This document shows positions 53,502 to 61,222 of a stretch of DNA of 64,000 nt, piece by piece. Origin of the DNA: Flavobacterium aquidurense. Lineage in GTDB: Bacteria > Bacteroidota > Bacteroidia > Flavobacteriales > Flavobacteriaceae. Position 1 is the first letter of the stretch, and every line of letters begins with the position of its first letter. Location: the NCBI RefSeq assembly GCF_001404985.1, contig NZ_JRLF01000015.1, positions 842,125-906,124 of the forward strand, read 5' to 3'. A program made the translations under genes and the position numbers. The notes under the pieces are model-generated. The model was given only the letters and a program-made list of their open reading frames with translations. It was not told where the DNA came from and did not search any database.

Positions 53502-55115
53502 ATGAAAATGACAGCTCAGGCATTAAGACAAAAAGTGGGACAATTTTTTTTTCCCGCAGTATTCATAAACGATACCGAAGAAAATATTCAGGAAACGGAA
53601 CGTTTGATTGCAGAACATAATATTGGCGGATTGACTTTTTTTCATAGTCGTGCCAGCGCTGCAACCAATTACGAAAGCAAGAAAAAAGTCGTTTTTAACG
53701 ATGATAGTTATCAAAAAATCAAAGACCTGATTATCAGGTACCAAAAAGCCGCTTCTACCCCACTTTTAATCAGCATTGATGCCGAATGGGGTTTGGCAAT
53801 GCGTATCGAAAAAACACCGCAATATCCGTACGCAATTACACTTGGTGCATTACCCCAGAGTAAATCGAATTTGGTTTATGAAGTTGGAAAACAAATTGGT
53901 TTAGATCTTAAAGCTGCCGGAATTCATTATAATTTATCGCCTTTGGCAGATATCAATAACAATCCTAATAATCCGGTGATTGGCTATCGTTCTTTTGGTG
54001 AAAACAAAGAAAAAGTGGCTGATTTTGCAGTTGAATATCTTAAAGGAATGTCTGAAGTTGGAATTTTAGGCTGTCTGAAACACTTTCCAGGACACGGAAA
54101 TACTAATGTTGATTCGCATTTAGGATTACCTGTTTTAAATGAAACGCTTGAAGAATTACTGGAAAATGAATTATATCCTTTTATTAAAGGGATCGAAAAT
54201 AATGTCGATTCTATTATGATTGGGCATCTTGCTGTTCCAAGTTTAAACGACGGAAAAAACACATCGGCTACTTTATCAAAACCAATAATCGAAAATCTTC
54301 TACGGGAGAAACTAGGTTATGATGGTTTAATAATTTCTGATGCGTTAAATATGCACAGCGTTTCGAAATTATACGAAATAAAAGGAGAACTGGAATGGGA
54401 AGCTTTTAATGCCGGAAATGATGTTTTATGTTTTGCCGAAAATGTTCCGGAAGGAATTGAAGCGATTCTTAAAAATGCTTCACCGGAACGTATCGAAGAA
54501 AGTTTTAACCGAATCATGAAAGCCAAAGAAAAAGTTGGAATTCTGTCTGATACTAACTTTACTTCAGGTGAATTAAATTTCGAACGTGCCTCAGCATTAA
54601 ATCTTGAAATTGCTCAAAATTCAATCACAAAAATTATTGATAACTCAAATACTGATTTGGCTTTTGAAGCTCAAAAAAACAATCAGTTAGTAAAATTGAG
54701 TTTGTATAAAGGTGTTGAGAATACTTTCTTTAAAACCATAAATTCAAAATTAACTTCACCTGAATTTGCATTTGAGAATTTAGAAGTTTCAGATATTTCA
54801 TCTGTCAAAAATGAATTAACAAATTTTGAAGCCATGATTATTTCACTATTTGTTCCAAAAGCAAAACCTCAGAATAATTTCGAAATTAATAATGAAGTTT
54901 TAGAATTACTTTCAGATCTTTTGCAAACCAAAAAATGTATTGTTTATGTTTTCGGAAATCCGTATGTTTTGCCTATAATTCCGAATCTTAAAAAGGCTTC
55001 AGGATTAATTCAGGTTTATCAGGATTTTAATGAGTTTCAAAAAAATGCCGGAATTCAATTTATTGAAAATTCAACATGCAACGGAAAAATACCCGTAAAT
55101 ATTGACTTACAATAA
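53502..55115 (+). CDS. nagZ: Glycoside hydrolase family 3 beta-N-acetylhexosaminidase (NagZ-type)
   Basis: 537 residues. The signature KHFPGHGN-xx-VDSH (K193, H198, D204-S-H206) is the NagZ pattern in which the Asp-His dyad acts as acid/base, and D280 in ISDALNM is the nucleophile. NagZ removes GlcNAc from GlcNAc-anhMurNAc peptides in the cytoplasm. There is no signal peptide, which fits. About 190 residues past the ~350-residue core form an extra C-terminal domain. The ATG at 53502 is chosen over an in-frame TTG at 53478 inside the upstream gene. Confidence 0.92.
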   Translation: MKMTAQALRQKVGQFFFPAVFINDTEENIQETERLIAEHNIGGLTFFHSRASAATNYESKKKVVFNDDSYQKIKDLIIRYQKAASTPLLISIDAEWGLAMRIEKTPQYPYAITLGALPQSKSNLVYEVGKQIGLDLKAAGIHYNLSPLADINNNPNNPVIGYRSFGENKEKVADFAVEYLKGMSEVGILGCLKHFPGHGNTNVDSHLGLPVLNETLEELLENELYPFIKGIENNVDSIMIGHLAVPSLNDGKNTSATLSKPIIENLLREKLGYDGLIISDALNMHSVSKLYEIKGELEWEAFNAGNDVLCFAENVPEGIEAILKNASPERIEESFNRIMKAKEKVGILSDTNFTSGELNFERASALNLEIAQNSITKIIDNSNTDLAFEAQKNNQLVKLSLYKGVENTFFKTINSKLTSPEFAFENLEVSDISSVKNELTNFEAMIISLFVPKAKPQNNFEINNEVLELLSDLLQTKKCIVYVFGNPYVLPIIPNLKKASGLIQVYQDFNEFQKNAGIQFIENSTCNGKIPVNIDLQ

Positions 55116-55192
55116 GTTACAAATCAATAAAAAGACACCATAGCCAAATACTATCAATCAATAAATTTTTATAATCACAACTTATTGTAAGT
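55105..55192. repeat. 14-bp perfect inverted repeat spanning the nagZ stop and ahpC promoter
   Basis: ACTTACAATAAGTT (55105-55118) and AACTTATTGTAAGT (55179-55192) are exact complements 60 bases apart. The left arm includes the nagZ stop codon; the right arm overlaps the -33 region of ahpC, where GTAAG-TAAC-CTTAC adds a further dyad. Confidence 0.65.
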
Positions 55193-55216
55193 AACCTTAC
55201 TTATACCCTACTTTTG
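55185..55216 (+). promoter_or_regulatory. ahpC promoter
   Basis: TTG (55185-55187), 21 bases, then TACTTTTG (55209-55216). The same -7 box precedes tpx (57143). Confidence 0.65.
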
Positions 55217-55252
55217 CACCAGAAATAAATTTTTAACGTAAAAACGAAAAAT

Positions 55253-55891
55253 ATGTCTTTAGTAGGAAAAAAATTCCCAAGTATTGCAGTAGATGCTATC
55301 TCAGAAATGGGTGACAACTTAAAAATCAACATTTTTGAAGAAGCAGTAAACAACAACAAAAAAGTATTATTGTTTTGGTATCCAAAAGATTTCACTTTTG
55401 TATGTCCAACTGAATTACACGCCTTTCAAGCTGCATTACCAGAATTTGAAAAAAGAAATACTATCGTTATCGGAGCTTCATGTGATACAAACGAAGTACA
55501 CTTTGCTTGGTTAAACACTCCAAAAAACAATGGTGGAATCGAAGGTGTAACTTACCCAATTCTAGCGGATACAAACCGTAACTTATCTAACATTTTAGGA
55601 ATTTTAGATATTGATTCTACAGAATACAGCGAAGAAACTGACTCAGTTATCATCGAAGGTTCAAACGTAACTTACAGAGCTACTTACCTTATTGACGAAA
55701 CTGGAAAAATCTTCCACGAAAGCGTAAACGATATGCCATTAGGACGTAACGTAAACGAATATTTACGTATGGTTGATGCTTATACTCACATTCAGGAAAA
55801 AGGAGAAGTTTGTCCTGCAAACTGGGAAGCTGGAAAAGAAGCTATGTCTGCAGACAGAGTTAGTACTGCTGAATACTTAAGCGCAAACTAA
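55253..55891 (+). CDS. ahpC: Peroxiredoxin, AhpC/Prx1 type
   Basis: 212 residues of a typical two-cysteine peroxiredoxin that reduces hydrogen peroxide and organic hydroperoxides. Peroxidatic C51 in FTFVCPTE; resolving C187 in KGEVCPANW, the AhpC/Prx pattern. No AhpF gene is nearby, and the adjacent thioredoxin is a plausible reductant. Cytoplasmic, no signal peptide. Confidence 0.95.
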   Translation: MSLVGKKFPSIAVDAISEMGDNLKINIFEEAVNNNKKVLLFWYPKDFTFVCPTELHAFQAALPEFEKRNTIVIGASCDTNEVHFAWLNTPKNNGGIEGVTYPILADTNRNLSNILGILDIDSTEYSEETDSVIIEGSNVTYRATYLIDETGKIFHESVNDMPLGRNVNEYLRMVDAYTHIQEKGEVCPANWEAGKEAMSADRVSTAEYLSAN

Positions 55892-56055
55892 TTTTTTATA
55901 AGTTTCTAAGATGCTAAGGTTCTAAGTTTTTTAATACTTATAACCTTAGTAACTTAAATCTCACTGCCTAAAAATATCAAAGAGAACTGACGAAAGGAGC
56001 TAAAGAACTTAGCAACTTAGAGACTCAGTGCCTCAGAACCTTAAAAAACAAAAAC
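55892..56055. repeat. Low-complexity CTAAG repeat (family E)
   Basis: TTTCTAAGATGCTAAGG and TCTAAG blocks on the left and CTTAGCAACTTAGAG with CAGAACCTTAAAAAAC on the right form imperfect inverted copies between ahpC and the thioredoxin gene. Confidence 0.6.
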
Positions 56056-56364
56056 ATGTTAATCGACTTAAACGAAGATACGTTAGCAGATTTAGTTGCT
56101 AAAAACGAAAAAGTAGTAGTACAATATTCAGCTTCATGGTGTGGAAATTGTCGTATTATGAAACCAAAATTCAAAAAATTAGCAACAGAAAATGAAGCTA
56201 TCACTTTTGTTTTGGTTGATGCAGAAAATGCTCCGGAATCAAGAAAATTAGCCAATGTAAGCAACTTGCCTACATTCGCAACTTTCGTAAACGGGCAATT
56301 AGTTGGCGAAACTCAAACCAACAAACAAGAAGTTCTAATCGACTTGGTAAACGCAATTGCTTAA
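56056..56364 (+). CDS. Thioredoxin
   Basis: 102 residues, the compact thioredoxin fold. Active site SASWCGNCRIMKPKF (C29, C32) is CGNC in place of the usual CGPC, and a cis-proline block SNLPTFATF follows. Next to the peroxiredoxin it is the likely electron donor. Cytoplasmic. Confidence 0.92.
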   Translation: MLIDLNEDTLADLVAKNEKVVVQYSASWCGNCRIMKPKFKKLATENEAITFVLVDAENAPESRKLANVSNLPTFATFVNGQLVGETQTNKQEVLIDLVNAIA

Positions 56365-56473
56365 ATTTAGATTAGTTAGACTGGCTTAGATTTTTAGACT
56401 TCTTAGATGTTGTCTTAAATTTTAAAAAAGTCTAAGGAGTCTAAGAATGTCTAAAAATCTAAGAAATCTAAAC
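56365..56473. repeat. TCTAAG-rich low-complexity spacer
   Basis: Two arms, GGCTTAGATTTTTAGACTTC and AAGTCTAAGGAGTCTAAG, with many TCTAA units. The out-of-place N-terminal extension of the next frame (56447) is encoded by this repeat, so the ATG at 56474 is preferred. Confidence 0.5.
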
Positions 56474-56731
56474 ATGAAATTACCCGTAATAAAGCAATTG
56501 ACCCAATTTATCGAAGAAAACGATCAGGATTATATCATTGAAACAATCGAAGTTCTGGAAGCGATGACTGAAATTCCGTCTCTAAAAGATGAAGAATTAG
56601 ATGTAATTGGCGAATTAATTTCAAATATGTACGGTGCGCTTGAAGTACACAAAATGGTAGTTCAGGGCACAGATAAAAAAGAAGCTTTAAATGCGTTTAT
56701 GAAACGTGTTTTAGGCTCAATCGATAAATAA
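56474..56731 (+). CDS. Small helical protein of the thioredoxin neighbourhood
   Basis: 85 residues, acidic, no signal peptide, helical (LPVIKQLTQFIEENDQDYII; DELDVIGELISNMYGALEVHKMV). I think it belongs to a DUF family that follows thioredoxin in flavobacteria (DUF6952 is my uncertain recollection). The function is unknown. It ends with a terminator and is probably co-transcribed with ahpC and trx. Confidence 0.7.
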   Translation: MKLPVIKQLTQFIEENDQDYIIETIEVLEAMTEIPSLKDEELDVIGELISNMYGALEVHKMVVQGTDKKEALNAFMKRVLGSIDK

Positions 56732-56771
56732 TCGGCCAATTTCCTAAGAAGAAATTAAAAAAACATGACTT

Positions 56772-56808
56772 AAAAGACGCTTTCATTCCAAGGAGGCGTT
56801 TTTTTTTG
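56772..56808 (+). terminator. Terminator after the small helical gene
   Basis: AAAAGACGCTTTC (56772-56784) pairs with GGAGGCGTTTTTT with three wobble pairs, followed by a long T-run. Confidence 0.65.
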
Positions 56809-57172
56809 TTTTCAGTTTTCAGTGGCAGTTTTCAGCACAATCTTGTCATCCTGAGGAACGAAGGATCTCCACAAGAAACTCTACAATCAAAATCGCCAAT
56901 CTGTGTAGAGCTACTAACGGAGATCCTTCCTCCGTCGAGATGACAAAAACGAGACTAATAATGCGTATCAGTCCGTTTATTCAGTATTATTCGTTTGCTA
57001 GCCACAGTAAGATTGCTTCGTTCCTCGCAAAGACAAAACATCATGTTCATAACATAAATCCTCAAATTATTCGTTATCTTATTACTAGCTTAATTGTAGC
57101 GACAACCCACAACAAATACTTTTAGATTCAAATTTTAATCCTTACTTTTGAACCTCATTAAAAAAAATTATC
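56809..57172. repeat. Gap with a family B element and the tpx promoter
   Basis: Family B element 56842-56948 (GTCATCCTGAGGAACG on the left, GGAGATCCTTCC and GTCGAGATGACAAA on the right). The remainder up to 57120 shows no gene; an ORF at 56940-57125 is not convincing. The promoter boxes are TTTA (57121-57124), 18 bases, then TACTTTTG (57143-57150). Confidence 0.65.
57121..57150 (+). promoter_or_regulatory. tpx promoter
   Basis: TTTA (57121-57124), 18 bases, TACTTTTG (57143-57150), 22 bases before the ATG. The -7 box is identical to that of ahpC. Confidence 0.65.
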
Positions 57173-57670
57173 ATGGCTTCAATAACATTAGGAGGAAATC
57201 CTGTTCATACATCAGGTGAGTTACCAAAAGTGGGATCACAACTTGCTGATTTTAAATTAGTACAAAACGACTTATCTGTTGCTTCATTAAGTAATTTTGC
57301 CGGAAAAAAATTAGTTTTAAATATTTTTCCAAGTGTTGATACAGGAACATGCGCGACTTCTGTTAGAAAATTCAACGAAAGTGCGAGCGGATTAGAGAAC
57401 ACTACTGTTTTATGTATCTCAAGAGATTTACCATTTGCACAAAAACGTTTTTGTGGAGCTGAAGGATTAGAGAATGTTGTAAACTTATCTGATTTTCAAG
57501 AAGGAACTTTTGGAAAAACAAATGGTTTAGAAATCGTTGACGGACCTTTGGCAGGTTTACATTCAAGAGCTATTATTGTTGTTGATGAAAACGGTAAAAT
57601 CACACATACAGAACAAGTTGCTGAAATTGCAAACGAACCAAATTACGAAGCAGCTTTAGCAGCACTATAA
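57173..57670 (+). CDS. tpx: Thiol peroxidase
   Basis: 165 residues, usual length. An atypical two-cysteine peroxiredoxin: peroxidatic C60 in VDTGTCATSV and resolving C94 in KRFCGAEG, both at the expected spacing. Reduces hydroperoxides with thioredoxin. Its promoter shares the ahpC -7 box. dgkA follows nine bases later. Confidence 0.95.
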   Translation: MASITLGGNPVHTSGELPKVGSQLADFKLVQNDLSVASLSNFAGKKLVLNIFPSVDTGTCATSVRKFNESASGLENTTVLCISRDLPFAQKRFCGAEGLENVVNLSDFQEGTFGKTNGLEIVDGPLAGLHSRAIIVVDENGKITHTEQVAEIANEPNYEAALAAL

Positions 57671-57679
57671 TACCATTAA

Positions 57680-58054
57680 ATGGAATTTAAAAAAGATAAT
57701 ACTTTTGTTACAGGTCGATTAAAAAGCATGACATATGCTTTTAATGGAGCTGTAAAACTTATAAGAACAGAACACAGCATCATGGTACAATTCTCTTTGG
57801 GGATTTTTATGACCATTGCCGGGTTCTATTTTCATATTTCACAAACCGAATGGCTTTGTCAGACCTTAGCAATTGGTTTAGTTTTAAGTGTTGAAGGATT
57901 GAATACGGCAGTTGAAAAAATTGCCGATTTTATTCATCCCAATTATCACGAAAGAATTGGATTTATTAAAGATATTGCTGCAGGAGCGGTATTTTTTGCC
58001 GCAATGACAGCAATAGCAATAGGCTTGATCATTTATATCCCAAAATTTATATAG
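57680..58054 (+). CDS. dgkA: Diacylglycerol/undecaprenol kinase family protein
   Basis: 124 residues with three helices and the DgkA signature VLSVEGLNTAVEKIADFI. Phosphorylates a lipid alcohol with ATP; undecaprenol and diacylglycerol are both possible. It lies between tpx and ftsK at short spacing (nine and 17 bases). Confidence 0.92.
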   Translation: MEFKKDNTFVTGRLKSMTYAFNGAVKLIRTEHSIMVQFSLGIFMTIAGFYFHISQTEWLCQTLAIGLVLSVEGLNTAVEKIADFIHPNYHERIGFIKDIAAGAVFFAAMTAIAIGLIIYIPKFI

Positions 58055-58071
58055 GCAACAGGAACGCAAGA

Positions 58072-60516
58072 ATGGCAAAATCAACAAAAAAAGAAACTGT
58101 AGACAAAAAAAACGCACCAAAAACCGAGATTCTGAAATCTTGGAGACCTAATAAACAACAACGTTTTGTTTTGGGTTGCCTTTTGGTACTATTTTCTATC
58201 GCATTATTAGTTGCATTTATTTCTTTTTATGTCAACGGACAATGGCAAACAGATCAAAGTGCGGTAAGCCAGCTTGGCGATCGCTCTGAAGTAGTGCAAA
58301 ACTGGCTCGGAAAATTCGGTGCCTTTCTTGCCGATCTTATTGTATATAAAGGTTTCGGAATTGCTTCTTTCGTATTAGTTCGGTTATTTTTTCTAACCGG
58401 AATGTTTTTAGCATTAGAACTCTCTACCAAAAAATTAAAAAGCATTTGGTTCTGGGATTTATTTGCCATAATCATTGTTTCAGTTTTATTTGGATTTTTT
58501 GCCACTTCAGCACCTGAATTAGGCGGAACAATTGGGTATGAACTAAATTTATTCCTGCAGGATTATATAGGAAAAACAGGTACTTTACTAGCATTGCTTT
58601 TTGGACTAATCATTTATCTGATCTTTAAAATAAAATTATCCCCGGAGAAAATTCAATCTTATTTTGATTCTACTAAAAAAGAATTCAAATCTGAATTGGG
58701 CTCTCTAAAACCTCAGGCAGAAAGTGCTTATAATCTGGAAGAATTTGCGATCGAAGAAGATCCTGAATTAGATAATATTCACTTAAAATCTGACGTTACA
58801 CAATTCGAAATCAACAAAGAAGCTTTAAAACCTACCATAAATCATTCTTCTGAAATAGATTTGAATCCGGTTGTAAAACCAGTTCAAATGGATATAAAAC
58901 CAACAACAGTTGCTCCTGTGGTTCATACGGAAGAATTTGTTATTGAAAAAGCAGAGGAAGAAGATATTATAGAAGAAAATCTGGCTTCGCGTCTTGTAGC
59001 TGATTTTGGATTATTTGATCCAACGCTGGACTTATCAAATTATAAATTTCCAACCATCGATTTATTAAAAGAATACTCGACTGGCGGAATTACCATAAAT
59101 CAGGAAGAATTAGAAGAAAATAAAAACAAAATTGTAGATACACTTCGTAACTATAAAATAGAAATTGCACAGATTAAAGCAACTGTTGGTCCATCTGTAA
59201 CTTTATACGAGATTGTACCGGAAGCAGGAATCAGAATCTCTAAAATTAAAAGTTTAGAAGATGATATTGCACTTTCATTATCTGCATTAGGAATTCGTAT
59301 TATCGCGCCAATTCCAGGAAAAGGAACGATTGGTATTGAGGTTCCCAACAAGAACCCTACAATGGTTTCGATGAAAAGCGTTATTGGATCCGCGAAGTTT
59401 CAGGAAGCCGAAATGGAGCTGCCAATTGCATTAGGAAAAACAATTTCGAACGAAACATTTGTGGTCGATTTAGCCAAAATGCCCCATTTATTGATGGCAG
59501 GAGCTACAGGACAAGGAAAATCTGTTGGATTAAATGCCGTTTTAACTTCACTTTTATACAAAAAACATCCGGCCGAAGTAAAATTTGTTTTGGTTGATCC
59601 TAAAAAAGTAGAATTAACATTATTCAATAAAATAGAAAGACATTATTTAGCCAAGCTTCCGGATACTGAAGACGCTATTATTACAGACAATGCAAAAGTG
59701 GTGAATACCTTAAATTCACTTTGTGTTGAGATGGATAATCGCTATTCATTGTTAAAAGATGCAATGGTTCGTAATATTAAGGAATACAACGATAAATTCA
59801 AAGCCAGAAAATTAAACCCGGAAGCCGGACATAGATTCTTACCTTATATTATATTGGTTGTCGATGAGTTCGCCGATTTGATTATGACTGCCGGTAAAGA
59901 AGTCGAAATTCCTATTGCCCGTCTGGCCCAATTGGCCCGTGCAATTGGTATTCACTTGATTATTGCCACACAAAGACCATCTGTAAACGTAATTACAGGT
60001 TTGATTAAAGCGAATTTCCCTGCCAGAATTGCTTTTAGGGTAACTTCAAAAATTGACTCAAGAACTATTCTTGATACACAAGGAGCTGATCAGTTAATTG
60101 GTCGTGGAGATTTATTATATACTAACGGAAACGATGTGGTTCGTGTACAATGTGCCTTTATCGACACTCCTGAGGTCGAAAAAATTACGGATTTTATTGG
60201 TTCGCAAAAAGCTTATGCCACAGCTTATTTGCTTCCGGAGTTTGTTGGAGAAGAAACTGGCATTAATCTTGATATGGATATTTCTGAAAGAGATACCTTA
60301 TTTAGAGAAGCTGCTGAGATTATTGTCAATGCGCAACAAGGTTCAGCTTCATTATTGCAAAGAAAATTAAAATTAGGTTACAACAGAGCCGGTCGTTTGA
60401 TCGATCAGCTGGAAGCAGCAGGAATTGTTGGACCGTTTGAAGGCAGTAAAGCAAGAAGTGTGAACATATCTGACTTAAGTGCTCTTGATCAATTTTTTAA
60501 TAATGAACAAAATTAA
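58072..60516 (+). CDS. ftsK: DNA translocase FtsK
   Basis: 814 residues. Four N-terminal membrane helices (within ~35-200), an acidic linker (~200-350), the motor domain with Walker A (GATGQGKSVGLN, ~482), Walker B (ILVVDEFADLI) and a C-terminal winged-helix gamma domain (IIVNAQQGSASLLQRKLK; FEGSKARSVNI). It pumps DNA and coordinates chromosome dimer resolution with division. The gene for the next protein starts seven bases after it. Confidence 0.96.
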   Translation: MAKSTKKETVDKKNAPKTEILKSWRPNKQQRFVLGCLLVLFSIALLVAFISFYVNGQWQTDQSAVSQLGDRSEVVQNWLGKFGAFLADLIVYKGFGIASFVLVRLFFLTGMFLALELSTKKLKSIWFWDLFAIIIVSVLFGFFATSAPELGGTIGYELNLFLQDYIGKTGTLLALLFGLIIYLIFKIKLSPEKIQSYFDSTKKEFKSELGSLKPQAESAYNLEEFAIEEDPELDNIHLKSDVTQFEINKEALKPTINHSSEIDLNPVVKPVQMDIKPTTVAPVVHTEEFVIEKAEEEDIIEENLASRLVADFGLFDPTLDLSNYKFPTIDLLKEYSTGGITINQEELEENKNKIVDTLRNYKIEIAQIKATVGPSVTLYEIVPEAGIRISKIKSLEDDIALSLSALGIRIIAPIPGKGTIGIEVPNKNPTMVSMKSVIGSAKFQEAEMELPIALGKTISNETFVVDLAKMPHLLMAGATGQGKSVGLNAVLTSLLYKKHPAEVKFVLVDPKKVELTLFNKIERHYLAKLPDTEDAIITDNAKVVNTLNSLCVEMDNRYSLLKDAMVRNIKEYNDKFKARKLNPEAGHRFLPYIILVVDEFADLIMTAGKEVEIPIARLAQLARAIGIHLIIATQRPSVNVITGLIKANFPARIAFRVTSKIDSRTILDTQGADQLIGRGDLLYTNGNDVVRVQCAFIDTPEVEKITDFIGSQKAYATAYLLPEFVGEETGINLDMDISERDTLFREAAEIIVNAQQGSASLLQRKLKLGYNRAGRLIDQLEAAGIVGPFEGSKARSVNISDLSALDQFFNNEQN

Positions 60517-60523
60517 TCCAATC

Positions 60524-61216
60524 ATGAAAACAAAAATTCAGGAAATCCAAAACAATTCTATTACTAAGATGACTAAAAAGTGCTTTCAAATAGCCGTTAT
60601 ATTGCTTTTGAGCTTCACTTCTATTCAGGCTCAGGATAAAAAAGCCAAAGATTTATTGAACGAAGTGACTAGTAAAATAAAGAGCTACGACAATATTGTT
60701 ATTGATTTTAAATATTCCTTGAATAATGCTAAAGAAAATATAAATCAGGACAGCAAAGGAAATGTAACCATGAAAGGCAATCAATATGTATTGAATTTTA
60801 TGGGCGTTACTAAAATTTTCGACGGACAAAAAACATATACCATCAATCCTGAAGACGAAGAAGTTACTGTTTCTAAAGTAAACGAGAAAGATGACAATGC
60901 AATTACACCATCCAAGATGCTTACTTTCTTTAATTCCGGATATAAATACAACATGGATATTGTTCAAAATGTAAAAGGAAGAAAAATTCAATACATCAAA
61001 TTAGCACCTACCAGCGCAAAAGATCAAAGAAAAGAAATTCTTTTAGGTATTGATGTTCAGACAAAACACATCTACAATTTAATTGAAACTGGTAAAAATG
61101 GAACAAAAACCACTTTAACCGTTAATTCTTTTAAAACCAATCAGCCTTTATCAAAAAATCAATTTACCTTTGTAGCGAGCAAATACCCAAAATACTACAT
61201 CAACAAATTAGACTAA
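60524..61216 (+). CDS. lolA: Outer-membrane lipoprotein carrier protein (LolA-like)
   Basis: 230 residues from the ATG at 60524. The mature part after the signal peptide (IQAQ) matches the LolA/LolB fold: KAKDLLNEVTSKIKSYDNI, GKNGTKTTLTVNSFKTN and QFTFVASKYPKYY. It ferries lipoproteins across the periplasm. An ATG at 60569 gives the tidiest signal peptide (MTKKCFQIAVILLL), and the frame also extends upstream to a GTG inside ftsK; the exact start is undecided. Confidence 0.9.
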   Translation: MKTKIQEIQNNSITKMTKKCFQIAVILLLSFTSIQAQDKKAKDLLNEVTSKIKSYDNIVIDFKYSLNNAKENINQDSKGNVTMKGNQYVLNFMGVTKIFDGQKTYTINPEDEEVTVSKVNEKDDNAITPSKMLTFFNSGYKYNMDIVQNVKGRKIQYIKLAPTSAKDQRKEILLGIDVQTKHIYNLIETGKNGTKTTLTVNSFKTNQPLSKNQFTFVASKYPKYYINKLD

Positions 61217-61222
61217 TTAAGG

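Noticed and set aside
56940..57125. 61-residue ORF before tpx
   Set aside because: Starts in the family B end, and has no coding pattern or conserved motif.
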